This document shows positions 7,905 to 16,659 of a stretch of DNA of 37,645 bases, piece by piece. The position numbers and the translations under genes were made by a program. Positions within the stretch are counted from its first letter, which is position 1. Each line of letters starts with the position of its first letter. Origin of the DNA: an uncultured Planctomycetaceae bacterium (GTDB taxonomy: Bacteria; Planctomycetota; Planctomycetia; Gemmatales; Gemmataceae); the NCBI GenBank assembly GCA_903960945.1, contig CAJCCR010000189.1:1-37645 (forward strand). The letters run 5' to 3'. The notes under the pieces were generated by a model. The model was given only the letters and a program-made list of their open reading frames with translations, searched no databases and was not told where the DNA came from.

Positions 7905-8834
7905 ATGGCTAGCTTTAAAGAAACAATGGCTGATCTTAACGCCCAAATAACTTTATTTGGTTCTTTTTTAAAAACTGAGCGTTCTGTATCAAAAAACACT
8001 TATGTCAGTTATTTGCGAGACCTAAAAAAATACTTTGAGTGGTCCTTGGAGCGCAAAATAACCAAGTGCATGAATCCGTCTTTGGATGATCTTTTAAATT
8101 TTGTTGAATATCTGAAAGAAAAGGCGTTAGCCCATTCAAGTATAGCCAGGCATTTAATTTCATTAAAAAACTTCTTTCGTTTTCTTCGGATGGAAGAGAA
8201 AAGCACAAATCAATCTGTTGAATTGCTAGAAGCGCCTGCGCTTTGGACAAGAATACCATTTGTTTTAAGCCCCGAGTCTGTAACAACATTATTAGAAGTT
8301 CCGAGTTTGGAAGACCGTTATTTTTTGAGAGATCGTGCTATTTTGGAATGCCTTTATGCAACCGGTTGCAGGGTTTCTGAAGTCGTGAATATGGAGCTTA
8401 AAGATCTTCACCTGGATTCCAGTTTTATTACATGTACTGGAAAAGGTAGAAAGCAACGAATTGTTCCCTTGGGTAAACAAGCGATTTTGGCAATTAAGGA
8501 CTATCTTCAAAATTTAAGGCCATTGCTTGTGAAGATTCAAGCAAGCACAAGTATGGTTTTTGTTAGCAAAGCTGGTAAACCGCTAAACCGGATCATTATT
8601 TGGAAGCAAGTTAAAAAATATGCTTTAAAATCAGGGTTAAACGGGAAAATTAGCCCTCATACCCTTAGGCATAGTTTTGCTACCCATCTTTTGTCTGGTG
8701 GGGCTGACCTTCGGGCTGTTCAAGATATGTTGGGGCATTCGAATATTCGAACAACGCAACTTTATACACATGTTGACAGAAATAGGCTTAAATTAATTCA
8801 TTCCAAATTTCATCCCCGCGGAAATAAAAAATAG
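7905..8834 (+). CDS. Tyrosine recombinase, XerC/XerD family
   Basis: Site-specific recombinase of 309 aa, the length of chromosomal Xer proteins that resolve chromosome dimers at dif with FtsK. The N-terminal SAM-like DNA-binding domain occupies about residues 10-100. The catalytic set is complete: Arg155 in ATGCRVSEV, Lys in CTGKGRKQRIVPLG, His252 and Arg255 in SPHTLRHSFATHLLSGGADLR, the second His in MLGHSNIRTTQ, and nucleophile Tyr287 in LYTHV. It stands alone on its strand with no integron, phage or plasmid genes around it, which supports a housekeeping role over a mobile-element integrase. XerC and XerD cannot be told apart confidently by eye, though LLSGGADLRAVQDMLGHSNI is XerD-like. 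An ATG 21 nt downstream is an alternative start. Confidence 0.92.
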   Translation: MASFKETMADLNAQITLFGSFLKTERSVSKNTYVSYLRDLKKYFEWSLERKITKCMNPSLDDLLNFVEYLKEKALAHSSIARHLISLKNFFRFLRMEEKSTNQSVELLEAPALWTRIPFVLSPESVTTLLEVPSLEDRYFLRDRAILECLYATGCRVSEVVNMELKDLHLDSSFITCTGKGRKQRIVPLGKQAILAIKDYLQNLRPLLVKIQASTSMVFVSKAGKPLNRIIIWKQVKKYALKSGLNGKISPHTLRHSFATHLLSGGADLRAVQDMLGHSNIRTTQLYTHVDRNRLKLIHSKFHPRGNKK

Positions 8835-8894
8835 AATGATTTTTACTTTGTAATTTGTTATTAAATAGTTAGTTCAATTTTTATCGATGTTTCT

Positions 8895-8922
8895 TTGTTT
8901 AAATCATATGGTTAACTATAAT
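8895..8922 (+). promoter_or_regulatory. Probable sigma70-type promoter of the nuo operon
   Basis: TTGTTT (8895-8900), a 16-bp spacer and a perfect TATAAT (8917-8922). Transcription would begin near 8929, in the only sizeable gap before nuoA. The spacer contains CATATG directly next to GTTAAC, two short palindromes. Assigned by consensus match only. Confidence 0.5.
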
Positions 8923-8976
8923 GATTTTTAATGATGGAGCATGGTGTTTTTAGACTATAGAAAAGGTTTCAAGGTC

Positions 8977-9369
8977 ATGGATTTTGATCTTTCCACATAT
9001 TATCCGATTTTTATTTACGCAGTATTTGTATTCGGGTTTGCAATTTCTGCACTTACCGTTTCCCATATATTGAGCCCAAATAAAAAGACTTCAGTCAAAA
9101 ACATGCCTTATGAATCAGGTATGGATCCTTTTGGTGATGCAAAAAAACAGTTTGATGTGAAATTTTATCTTATCGCCATTCTTTTTCTGGTATTTGATGT
9201 TGAGCTTTTATTTTTATACCCTTGGGCAGTTTCAGCTTATGCCCCAGGGATGGCTACTTTGCCCCCAGTTTTTCTTGGGCCTGCTTTTGTTGAAGTTCTT
9301 TTATTCGTGTTTGTTCTTTTTATTGGCTATATTTATGCTTGGAAAGCAGGAGTCTTTCAATGGCGCTAG
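8977..9369 (+). CDS. nuoA: NADH-quinone oxidoreductase subunit A
   Basis: Small membrane subunit of complex I next to the quinone cavity. Three hydrophobic segments are visible (YPIFIYAVFVFGFAI; VKFYLIAILFLVFDVELLFLYPWAV; VFLGPAFVEVLLFVFVLFIGYIY), with the conserved loop MPYESGMDPFGDA and the conserved acidic FDVELLF. I chose ATG 8977, giving 130 aa, because AAAAGG precedes it at good distance and the protein then begins like other NuoA. The frame is open to an ATG at 8941, but a GGAG only 1 nt before that codon is too close, and the promoter would leave a leader of about 12 nt. First gene of the 14-gene operon; its end overlaps nuoB by 10 nt. Confidence 0.95.
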   Translation: MDFDLSTYYPIFIYAVFVFGFAISALTVSHILSPNKKTSVKNMPYESGMDPFGDAKKQFDVKFYLIAILFLVFDVELLFLYPWAVSAYAPGMATLPPVFLGPAFVEVLLFVFVLFIGYIYAWKAGVFQWR

Positions 9370-9947
9370 AATTTTTGAAAGATAATTTTGTTGTTACTAA
9401 ATTAGATTATCTTGCTAGCTGGTGCAGAAAATACAGCTTGTTTCCTATGCCTTTTGCTACTGCATGTTGCGGTATTGAATTAATGGCAACCGGTGCCAGC
9501 AAACATGATATCTCTCGATTTGGTGCAGAAGCATTTCGTTTTTCTCCTCGGCAATGCGATTTAATGATCGTTGCTGGCAGGGTTGTAATGAAAATGGTTC
9601 CTGTTATGCAGCGAATTTGGCAACAAATGCCAGAACCAAAATGGTGCATATCGATGGGCGCATGTGCATCCAGTGGTGGGGTTTTTGATACCTACGCAGT
9701 GGTGCAAGGGATCGATCGCTTTATTCCTGTTGATATTTACGTGCCTGGTTGCCCACCAAGGCCTGAACAGTTGTTGCAAGGAATTATCGATCTGCAGGAA
9801 AAAATCGCAAATACTGGAACTATTTTTGGGACAGAGTTTGGGAAGAGGAATGTTTACGAAGGGCCAAGGCCACTTAGTAAATTTTTATCACCTGATCAAA
9901 GCGTACAAGCTCCTGCAAATTTCCGAAGTTCCACTAGAACAATTTAG
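9360..9947 (+). CDS. nuoB: NADH-quinone oxidoreductase subunit B
   Basis: Carries the terminal [4Fe-4S] cluster N2 that hands electrons to quinone in the peripheral arm of complex I. The cluster ligands are visible: the adjacent cysteines in FATACCGIELMA, the Cys in ISMGACASSGGVFDTY, and the Cys in VPGCPPRPEQLL. The start is ATG 9360, giving 195 aa, because AGGAG (9348-9352) lies 7 nt upstream inside the end of nuoA; an in-frame ATG at 9339 lacks such a site. A short tail of about 30 residues after GTEFGKRN is rich in Ser, Pro and Gln and is probably disordered. Overlap with nuoA suggests translational coupling. Confidence 0.97.
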   Translation: MALEFLKDNFVVTKLDYLASWCRKYSLFPMPFATACCGIELMATGASKHDISRFGAEAFRFSPRQCDLMIVAGRVVMKMVPVMQRIWQQMPEPKWCISMGACASSGGVFDTYAVVQGIDRFIPVDIYVPGCPPRPEQLLQGIIDLQEKIANTGTIFGTEFGKRNVYEGPRPLSKFLSPDQSVQAPANFRSSTRTI

Positions 9948-9968
9948 TTTGATTTTAAGGGGTTTACT

Positions 9969-10472
9969 TTGAGTTTTGCTGATATCAAAGAAAAATTGAC
10001 TGCTCAGTTTGAAAAACTGAACCTAGTATTTTCGTCCTTCAGGGATAATGACAGGGTTGTTGTTCCCTCTTCTGATCTTTTTGAAATTTTAAGCTACCTT
10101 AAAACAACATTTTGTTTTGATATGCTCATTGATTTGTCTGCAGCTGATTATCTGCATTTGCAAGGTGCAACTCATCGTTACGGGGTGTGGTACGCTCTTT
10201 TAAATGTTGAAAATGGCGAAAGATTGATTGTTAAGACCCATCTTGATGACCCTGATCCTAGGCTTTCGTCGGTGTATGATTTGTGGAAGGGTGCAGATTG
10301 GATGGAGCGTGAAGTTTACGATATGTATGGGATTGAATTTGATGGGCATCCTGATCTTCGAAGGATTTTGTTGCCTGATGAATTTGTAGCTTTTCCTCTG
10401 CGTAAAGATTACCCTTTGCGTGGGATGGGTGAAAGGCATAACTTTCAGTCCGTTATTCGTTCTGAATCGTGA
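9969..10472 (+). CDS. nuoC: NADH-quinone oxidoreductase subunit C
   Basis: Peripheral-arm subunit (30-kDa homologue) that packs against NuoD. The 167-aa protein has the family signature near its C-terminus, DWMEREVYDMYGIEFDGHPDLRRILLPD, followed by FPLRKDYPLRG. It starts at TTG 9969, supported by AAGGGG 6 nt upstream and by the lack of a better ATG. It is a separate gene and not fused to nuoD, as in E. coli, where nuoCD is one gene. The next gene follows after 17 nt. Confidence 0.96.
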   Translation: MSFADIKEKLTAQFEKLNLVFSSFRDNDRVVVPSSDLFEILSYLKTTFCFDMLIDLSAADYLHLQGATHRYGVWYALLNVENGERLIVKTHLDDPDPRLSSVYDLWKGADWMEREVYDMYGIEFDGHPDLRRILLPDEFVAFPLRKDYPLRGMGERHNFQSVIRSES

Positions 10473-10489
10473 TATTGGAGTAGGATTAA

Positions 10490-11713
10490 ATGCCTTTAAA
10501 TTTGGCTGATGCCATACCGGATACAAGTTCGCCTGAAAGAGAGTTTCTCTGGACACTCAATTTCGGTCCGCAACATCCTGCTACCCATACTACTTTGCGT
10601 TTGATTCTGACTCTTGATGGCGAAGTAGTGGTTCATGCAATTCCTGACATAGGTTTTTTGCATAGTGGTTTTGAAAAGCTGGGTGAGCATCTTGATTTTA
10701 ATCAATATGTAACCATAGTTGATCGAATGAATTATATTTCTCCGGTATCCAATGAAATATCTTGGCATCATGCGGTAGAAAAATTACTGGACATAGATCT
10801 AACTCCTCGTTGCAAATACATTCGCACGATTTTTGCTGAATTAATGCGTATTCATGATCATCTTGTTTGCTGTGGGGCAGCAGCTTTAGATCTTGGTGCC
10901 TTCACTGCATTTTTGTATGCGTTCAATTTACGCGAAAAAATTAATGATATTTCTGAAGTTGCTAGTGGTCAGAGGTTTCACCCTAGTTATACCAGAGTTG
11001 GTGGTTTACTTTGTGATGTTAATGATGTTTGGATTACAAAAGTTAGGGCTTTTATTAAATTATTCTACGCGGCCTATGCTGATTTAACGAAGCTACTCCA
11101 AAGAAATCGAATCTTTGTTGACCGAACTAGAGGTGTTGGTGTTCTTACTAAAGAAGAAGCTATTAATCGCAGTGCTACGGGCCCAGTAGCCAGGGCTAGT
11201 GGTGTAACCCGCGATCTACGAAAAGATCAGCCTTATCTTGCTTATAAAGATTTTGATTTTAAAGTAGTTTGTTCTACTGAGGGTGATTGTTATGCACGCT
11301 TTCTCGTCCGAATGGAAGAGATGGTTCAGAGCATTAAAATCATAACCCAAGCCATCGAGAACATTCCTTCAGGCCCAATTAACATTGATGTTAATTCTAA
11401 ATTCGTGGTTCCCAACCAAATGTCGGTTTATCGAAGTATTGAGGGTTTAATTCAGCATTTCGAACTTCATATGACTAATCGCCAATGGGAAACTCCTAAA
11501 GAGGAGATCTATGCTGCCACTGAATCCCCGAATGGTGAATTGGGTTTTTATATAGTATCTGATGGGTCTGGGGTCGCATATCGAGCAAGAACGAGGCCGC
11601 CTTCGTTTTTACATTTTTCTTTGTTTCCGCATTTGATTGTTGGGCATCAAATTAGTGATATTCCAGCAGTTTTAGGCAGTATCAATATCATTGCAGCGGA
11701 GTTGGACCGATGA
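10490..11713 (+). CDS. nuoD: NADH-quinone oxidoreductase subunit D
   Basis: 49-kDa homologue that forms one wall of the quinone site with NuoB and is related to the large subunit of [NiFe]-hydrogenases. The 407-aa protein shows NFGPQHPATHTTLRLIL at the N-terminus with the conserved quinone-site His, then IGFLHSGFEKLGE, YVTIVDRMNYISP, and the C-terminal PPSFLHFSLFPHLIVGHQISDIPAVLGSI-AAELDR end typical of the family. GGAGTAGG precedes the ATG. The stop overlaps the start of nuoE (ATGA), which indicates translational coupling. Confidence 0.97.
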   Translation: MPLNLADAIPDTSSPEREFLWTLNFGPQHPATHTTLRLILTLDGEVVVHAIPDIGFLHSGFEKLGEHLDFNQYVTIVDRMNYISPVSNEISWHHAVEKLLDIDLTPRCKYIRTIFAELMRIHDHLVCCGAAALDLGAFTAFLYAFNLREKINDISEVASGQRFHPSYTRVGGLLCDVNDVWITKVRAFIKLFYAAYADLTKLLQRNRIFVDRTRGVGVLTKEEAINRSATGPVARASGVTRDLRKDQPYLAYKDFDFKVVCSTEGDCYARFLVRMEEMVQSIKIITQAIENIPSGPINIDVNSKFVVPNQMSVYRSIEGLIQHFELHMTNRQWETPKEEIYAATESPNGELGFYIVSDGSGVAYRARTRPPSFLHFSLFPHLIVGHQISDIPAVLGSINIIAAELDR

Positions 11714-12189
11714 GCTCACTGAAGCCTGAAATTGTTGAAAAAATAAAAAGTTTGATACTTCTTTACCCTGCAAAGCAAGCTGTAACTCTTCCTGCTTTGC
11801 ATCTTGTTCAGGATCAAGAGCGTTGCGTTTCTCAGCAAGCAATTGTTGAAATTGCTGCTCTACTTGAACTTAGCCCAGCAGAAATTCATGACACCATGAG
11901 TTTTTATGGTTTCTTTAAAACTGAATTAAACCCTTTGGGTAAATGCAGGCTTTGGGTCTGTCGCAGCCTTGCTTGTGATCTCCGCGGGGCTGATGATCTT
12001 CTCAATAAATTGATTACTAAATTGGATGTTGCACCAGGGCAAACAACCAAAGATGGCATGTTTACACTCGAAGAAGCGGAATGCATTGGAGCTTGCGAGG
12101 GCGCTCCTTGTGTTTTAATTAACGATGTACATTGTCATAATGTTTCTGATGCCGACAAACTAATTGATGATATTCGAAAAAAGCTTTAG
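11710..12189 (+). CDS. nuoE: NADH-quinone oxidoreductase subunit E
   Basis: 24-kDa thioredoxin-fold subunit holding the [2Fe-2S] cluster N1a in the NADH-dehydrogenase module. The four ligands are seen as VCRSLAC (C-x4-C) and ECIGACEGAPC (first two C-x3-C). The helical N-terminal half with ALHLVQDQERCVSQQAI and the element IHDTMSFYGFF are typical. At 159 aa it has normal length. It starts inside the nuoD stop (ATGA), and nuoF follows after 34 nt. Confidence 0.96.
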   Translation: MSSLKPEIVEKIKSLILLYPAKQAVTLPALHLVQDQERCVSQQAIVEIAALLELSPAEIHDTMSFYGFFKTELNPLGKCRLWVCRSLACDLRGADDLLNKLITKLDVAPGQTTKDGMFTLEEAECIGACEGAPCVLINDVHCHNVSDADKLIDDIRKKL

Positions 12190-12223
12190 ATTGATATTAT
12201 TCTAAGCTAAAGGGGTTTTTTGT

Positions 12224-13561
12224 ATGGCAAAATTCGAGCCAGTACTTTTGAAAAGAATTGCTAAAGATAATAGCGACCATATTGATTCATACATTGCGGA
12301 TGGTGGTTATCTTGGATTAAAAAAAGTCCTGAAGGATATGGCTCCTACTCAAGTCATTGATTTGGTGAAAGCTTCGGGTTTGCGAGGCAGAGGTGGTGCC
12401 GGTTTCCCAACAGGGCTCAAATGGACTTTTCTTCCTAAAGATCATCCGGGTCCAATTTATCTTTGCATTAATGCTGATGAGAGTGAACCTTGCACTTTTA
12501 ACAATCGCGTTTTAATGGAGAAAGATCCTCACCAAGTTCTCGAAGGTATTATCCTTACGAGTTACGCTGTTGGAGCAAGTAAAACTTTTATCTATGTGCG
12601 ATACGAATATGGTGACGCATATCGATCCATGGAACGCGCCGTCCAACAGGCGTATGACAAAGGTTTACTTGGAAAAAACATTCAAGGTTCTTCTTTTAGT
12701 CTTGAGGCTGTTATGCATAAAGGTGCAGCAGCTTACATTTGTGGCGAAGAAACTGGTCTGATCGAAAGTTTGGAAGGCAAAAGAGCTTGGCCTCGGATTA
12801 AGCCACCTTTCCCCGCTATTGAGGGGGCTTTTCGTAAGCCAACTATTGTCAATAATATTGAAACTGTTTCTTGTGTTAAGAATATTGTCGATTTAGGTGC
12901 TGACTGGTTTAAATCCATTGGTATTCCACCTGATCCCGCAAATCCCAGAGATGCTGGAAGTTATGGGCCAAAGTTGTATTGCGTTAGCGGGCATGTTAAT
13001 CGCCCTGGGCTTGTTGAACTCCCGATGGGAATTTCTGTTCGCGAGTTGATTTCCGAGCATGGCGGAGGCGTTTGGAAAAATCGTAAAGCCAAGGGAGTTA
13101 TTCCTGGTGGCAATAGCATGGGCTTTATGACCGAAGCTGAACTTGATACTAAGCTGGATTTTAATGGGCCTGGTAAAGTTGGTTGTCTTGGTCTTGGTAC
13201 TGGTGCTGTTACTGTTTTTGATGATCAAACAAGTATTGTTGATGTTCTTTACAATATTTGCAGATTCTTTGCTCATGAATCTTGCGGCCAGTGCACTCCT
13301 TGCAGGGAAGGCACTGCTTGGATGTTTAAAATCATCGATCGAATTCGCAAAGGCCATGGTAGGATTGAAGACCTTAATATTCTTGAAGAGGTAGGAAATC
13401 AAATTGGTACCATGCCAGGTACTACAATTTGTGGGTTGGCAGATGGCGCTGGTTGGCCTGTTAAGAATGCTATTCGAAAATATCGTAATGAGTTTGAGTC
13501 TTATATTAAAAATGGTGATAAGAAAGTTAGAACTTTGAATTTGCAAATGTCTCACCATTAA
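12224..13561 (+). CDS. nuoF: NADH-quinone oxidoreductase subunit F (NADH/FMN-binding)
   Basis: 51-kDa homologue that binds NADH and FMN and holds [4Fe-4S] cluster N3, so it is the electron entry point. Visible motifs: GLRGRGGAGFPTGLKW (NADH-binding glycine-rich loop), LCINADESEPCTFNNR (FMN region), GAGAYICGEET-type segment (here GAAAYICGEETGLIESLEG), and the cluster segment ESCGQCTPCREGTAW with the distal Cys in TTICGLADG. Length 445 aa is usual. An AAGGGG precedes the ATG, and nuoG starts 28 nt downstream. Confidence 0.97.
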   Translation: MAKFEPVLLKRIAKDNSDHIDSYIADGGYLGLKKVLKDMAPTQVIDLVKASGLRGRGGAGFPTGLKWTFLPKDHPGPIYLCINADESEPCTFNNRVLMEKDPHQVLEGIILTSYAVGASKTFIYVRYEYGDAYRSMERAVQQAYDKGLLGKNIQGSSFSLEAVMHKGAAAYICGEETGLIESLEGKRAWPRIKPPFPAIEGAFRKPTIVNNIETVSCVKNIVDLGADWFKSIGIPPDPANPRDAGSYGPKLYCVSGHVNRPGLVELPMGISVRELISEHGGGVWKNRKAKGVIPGGNSMGFMTEAELDTKLDFNGPGKVGCLGLGTGAVTVFDDQTSIVDVLYNICRFFAHESCGQCTPCREGTAWMFKIIDRIRKGHGRIEDLNILEEVGNQIGTMPGTTICGLADGAGWPVKNAIRKYRNEFESYIKNGDKKVRTLNLQMSHH

Positions 13562-13589
13562 TTGACCTATTTATTATCGGAGCTTTTGG

Positions 13590-15233
13590 ATGGCCACTGT
13601 TTACATAAATGATAAAGCTGTTGACATCGGCGACAAGAAATTAAATCTTGTTCAAGCCGCTGAATTGGCCGGTGTTACCATTCCTCATTATTGCTACCAC
13701 CCTGCCCTTTCAGTGGTTGCTAGTTGCAGAATGTGTCTTGTCGAAGTTGGTGAGAAAAAACCGGATGGTACGGTTGTTATGCAGCCGAGGGTTATTCCTG
13801 CTTGCCAAACTCCCGCCAAAGATAACACCGTTATTCAGACTGCTACTGCTAAAAGTAAATCAGCCCAAGCTCAAACTCTTGAATCCATTCTTTTAAATCA
13901 CCCTTTGGATTGTCCTGTCTGCGATAAGGCTGGAGAATGTAAGCTTCAAGATTACAGCTATAATTATGGCAACTCTGAAAGCCGTATGGTTGATGAAAAG
14001 AATACGCCACCTAATAAGCCTGATCTTGGTAATAATGTCAGCCTTTTCACCGATCGTTGTATCATGTGCTCTCGCTGTGTGCGATTTACTCGTGAAATAT
14101 CAGGTACTGCGGAATTGCATGTAGTGAATCGTGGAAGCCACGCTGAGATTGATGTTTTTCCTACTGAGCCTTTGAATAATAAGCTTGCTTCTAATGTCGT
14201 TGATCTTTGTCCGGTAGGTGCCTTGGCAAGCAAAGATTTTCTTTATACTCACCGCGTTTGGAATTTGAAAACTCAGGATAGCGTTTGCGCTGGGTGTTCA
14301 ACTGGTTGCAGTATTCACTTAGATACGAATAAGAATGTTGTTTACAGACTTCGCCCTCGTGAAAACCCAAATGCTCAAGGGTATTTCATGTGCGATGATG
14401 GCCGTCTTGGTTATCATTATGTTAATTCTTCTAATCGTATTTCTAAACCACACATGAAATCAGATTCTGGTGCCGATCTTTCTTCTTGGAAAGATATATT
14501 GCCCGCATTACGTGCTGAGCTCAATGCTGTGGCTTCAAAGAATCCTTCTGGAATTGCAGTAATGCTTTCGCCTTTTCTCACGGTTGAGGAAGGTTTTTTG
14601 CTGGCTACTTTTATTAAGTCGATTTCTCCGAAGTCGAAGTTGGTGCTAGGGCCCGTTCCAGTGCTTGGTGAAGATGATCATTATCCAAAAACTAGAGGTT
14701 CGGTTGTTCCGCAAGTGAAATTTACCATTCGCAATGAAAAGTGCCCGAACAAAAAGGGTATCGAGCAAATTATCAAGCATTTTGAAGGTGATGTAATTCT
14801 AGTTTCGGATTATTTAAGTAAAAACATACCCGATGCTTTGTTTATTGCTGCAGGGTATCAAGGCGAAGAGGTTTCATGGTTTGATAATACTCTCCTTGGT
14901 TTATTTAAGAAGGTTAAGCTTTTAATTACGCAGGATCTTTTCCCTAGTGCTTTAACCGATGTTTCAAAATATGTTATACCTTCTGCTGCTTTTTCAGAAA
15001 AAGAGGGTACTTTTGTAAACTTTGCAGGTTTAGCTCAGGAATTGCACTGGGCTTGCGTTCCATTAAAACAAGTTCGAACTGATGGTCAGGTTTATTTAGA
15101 TTTGCTTGAAAGAAAAGGTTTGCTGCAGGCTGCCAACATTAGGGATGAAATTGCTAAATCAATTCCCTATTTTTCTAGATTGGCTGGTGGTAAACTCGGA
15201 TCAGATGGCTTACATTTGGAAAACATAGTCTAA
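13590..15233 (+). CDS. nuoG: NADH-quinone oxidoreductase subunit G, short form
   Basis: Iron-sulfur relay subunit of complex I. The N-terminal part has the ferredoxin-like [2Fe-2S] ligands (C in HYCYHP, C46 and C49 in SCRMC, C in PACQTP), the His/Cys segment LDCPVCDKAGEC and the CIMCSRCVRF cluster with its distal Cys in LCPVGA. After this, C233-x2-C-x3-C240 and C268 in FMCDDG match the C-x2-C-x3-C-x27-C spacing of the optional N7 cluster. The remaining C-terminal domain is a much reduced molybdopterin-oxidoreductase remnant ending in VIPSAAFSEKEGTFVN. At 547 aa it is shorter than the usual 680-900 aa. The frame is intact. Confidence 0.95.
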   Translation: MATVYINDKAVDIGDKKLNLVQAAELAGVTIPHYCYHPALSVVASCRMCLVEVGEKKPDGTVVMQPRVIPACQTPAKDNTVIQTATAKSKSAQAQTLESILLNHPLDCPVCDKAGECKLQDYSYNYGNSESRMVDEKNTPPNKPDLGNNVSLFTDRCIMCSRCVRFTREISGTAELHVVNRGSHAEIDVFPTEPLNNKLASNVVDLCPVGALASKDFLYTHRVWNLKTQDSVCAGCSTGCSIHLDTNKNVVYRLRPRENPNAQGYFMCDDGRLGYHYVNSSNRISKPHMKSDSGADLSSWKDILPALRAELNAVASKNPSGIAVMLSPFLTVEEGFLLATFIKSISPKSKLVLGPVPVLGEDDHYPKTRGSVVPQVKFTIRNEKCPNKKGIEQIIKHFEGDVILVSDYLSKNIPDALFIAAGYQGEEVSWFDNTLLGLFKKVKLLITQDLFPSALTDVSKYVIPSAAFSEKEGTFVNFAGLAQELHWACVPLKQVRTDGQVYLDLLERKGLLQAANIRDEIAKSIPYFSRLAGGKLGSDGLHLENIV

Positions 15234-15263
15234 TTTAGGTTTATGGTTTTTGAAAGGACTGGA

Positions 15264-16631
15264 ATGAGTCTGGAATTTTCGCTTCTAATTACTGTTATTT
15301 TGATTTCTGCAGTTCTTGGTTGCTTGAACGGCGGGGTAGCCTATCTTATTTTGGTTGAGCGTAAAATATCCGCTTGGGTACAAGATCGTGTTGGCCCTAA
15401 TCGTGCATTTTATGGCATCCTGCAACCTATTTGCGATGGCGTAAAATTGCTTCTTAAAGAAGAGATGATCCCAAAATATGTTGATAAGCTTTTTTTTATG
15501 ATTGCTCCTGCAATCGCGCTTATTACTGCTTTTATGGCTTTGGCGGTGGTTCCTTTTGGTCCAACGAGCCCTTCCCCCATTCTTGTCGATTATCGTCAAA
15601 ACTCTCCTACTTACAAACTTGCGGTCTGGCCATCCACCCAAGTTGAGTATGATGCTGTGATGATTGCTGATAAGAGCCATGCCGCTGAAAATAAATCTGT
15701 TTCATTTGAAGATCAGGTTAAAAACTATAATTCGCACATTCAATTTGTGCTTGCTCCGCATGTAGATATCGGGATTCTTTTGGTTTTCGCAATTGGTAGT
15801 TTAGGTGTTTATGGTGTTATCCTTGGTGGTTGGTCATCTAATAATAAATATAGCCTATTGGGTTCATTGCGTTCGAGTGCCCAGTTAATTAGTTATGAAA
15901 TTCCACTCGGGTTATCTGTACTAGGCGTTGTTCTTGTAACGGGTTCACTTAATCTTGAACGAATAATTCAGCACCAGGTAGATCATGGGTGGAATGTTTT
16001 GTTTCAACCATTGGCAATGGTTCTGTTTGGAACTTCAATTTTTGCTGAATGTAATCGGCTTCCATTTGATTTACCAGAATCTGAGCAAGAGTTAGTTGGT
16101 GGTTATCACACTGAATACAGTTCAATGAAATTTGCTCTTTTTCTATTTGGTGAATACACCCACATGATTACAACTAGCTTTCTTATGATGGCTGTGTTTT
16201 TTGGTGGATGGCATCTACCTTTTATTACCGATCCTAATGATTTTTCTATTTTTGGAATTGCTCTTAAATTTGCAATTGCTGCTGGTAAGACCGTTGGCTT
16301 TATCATTTTCTACATGCTTATTAGGTGGACGATACTTAGGTTTCGTTTCGATCAACTTATGCACCTTGCATGGAAGATAATGCTTCCTATTTCATTAGCT
16401 AGTTTCACTATGTTAGTTTTTATTGTTCATTTTAAACCGATTGGTCAGGAATCAATCTGGTTAATGTGTCCTGTATCTTTAGCAATTTTGCTAGGGTCCG
16501 GGTTTATTGGTTTAAGGATTTCCAAGCCATCTGCTGCTTCGACCAAAACCAAGGTTCCATACTTAGGCCATGGTGCTGGGTATTCTGTTCATCAGGATTC
16601 GAAAATTCGATTTGAAAGTTTAGGCAGATAA
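15264..16631 (+). CDS. nuoH: NADH-quinone oxidoreductase subunit H, with extra loop
   Basis: Membrane subunit forming the quinone entry channel and linking the peripheral and membrane arms. The signature YLILVERKISAWVQDRVGPNR lies in the first cytoplasmic loop, and FGTSIFAECNRLPFDLPESEQELVGGYHTEYSSM is the second. I start at ATG 15264 (455 aa) because AAAGGA lies 5 nt upstream; an in-frame ATG at 15243 has only a weak AGG. Most NuoH are 320-350 aa; the excess is mainly a hydrophilic insertion of about 60 residues between the second and third membrane segments (from SPTYKLAVWPS to NSHIQFVLAPH), expected on the periplasmic face, plus a longer C-terminus. Confidence 0.95.
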   Translation: MSLEFSLLITVILISAVLGCLNGGVAYLILVERKISAWVQDRVGPNRAFYGILQPICDGVKLLLKEEMIPKYVDKLFFMIAPAIALITAFMALAVVPFGPTSPSPILVDYRQNSPTYKLAVWPSTQVEYDAVMIADKSHAAENKSVSFEDQVKNYNSHIQFVLAPHVDIGILLVFAIGSLGVYGVILGGWSSNNKYSLLGSLRSSAQLISYEIPLGLSVLGVVLVTGSLNLERIIQHQVDHGWNVLFQPLAMVLFGTSIFAECNRLPFDLPESEQELVGGYHTEYSSMKFALFLFGEYTHMITTSFLMMAVFFGGWHLPFITDPNDFSIFGIALKFAIAAGKTVGFIIFYMLIRWTILRFRFDQLMHLAWKIMLPISLASFTMLVFIVHFKPIGQESIWLMCPVSLAILLGSGFIGLRISKPSAASTKTKVPYLGHGAGYSVHQDSKIRFESLGR

Positions 16632-16659
16632 GTTTTTACTGTGATTAAAAGGGGTTGGT

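Noticed and set aside
7905-8834. Recombinase considered as a phage or integron integrase marking a mobile element
   Set aside because: Length and motifs fit chromosomal Xer, and the flanks hold housekeeping genes without cargo, att repeats or a tRNA.
8941-8976. N-terminal extension of nuoA from ATG 8941
   Set aside because: The GGAG is 1 nt from this ATG and the extra residues do not resemble NuoA; ATG 8977 fits better.
12893-13558. Long open frame of 221 codons on the strand opposite nuoF
   Set aside because: It lies wholly inside the clearly coding nuoF, has low-complexity composition (many Asn, Ser, Thr, Ile) and matches no family; it is a shadow of the real gene.
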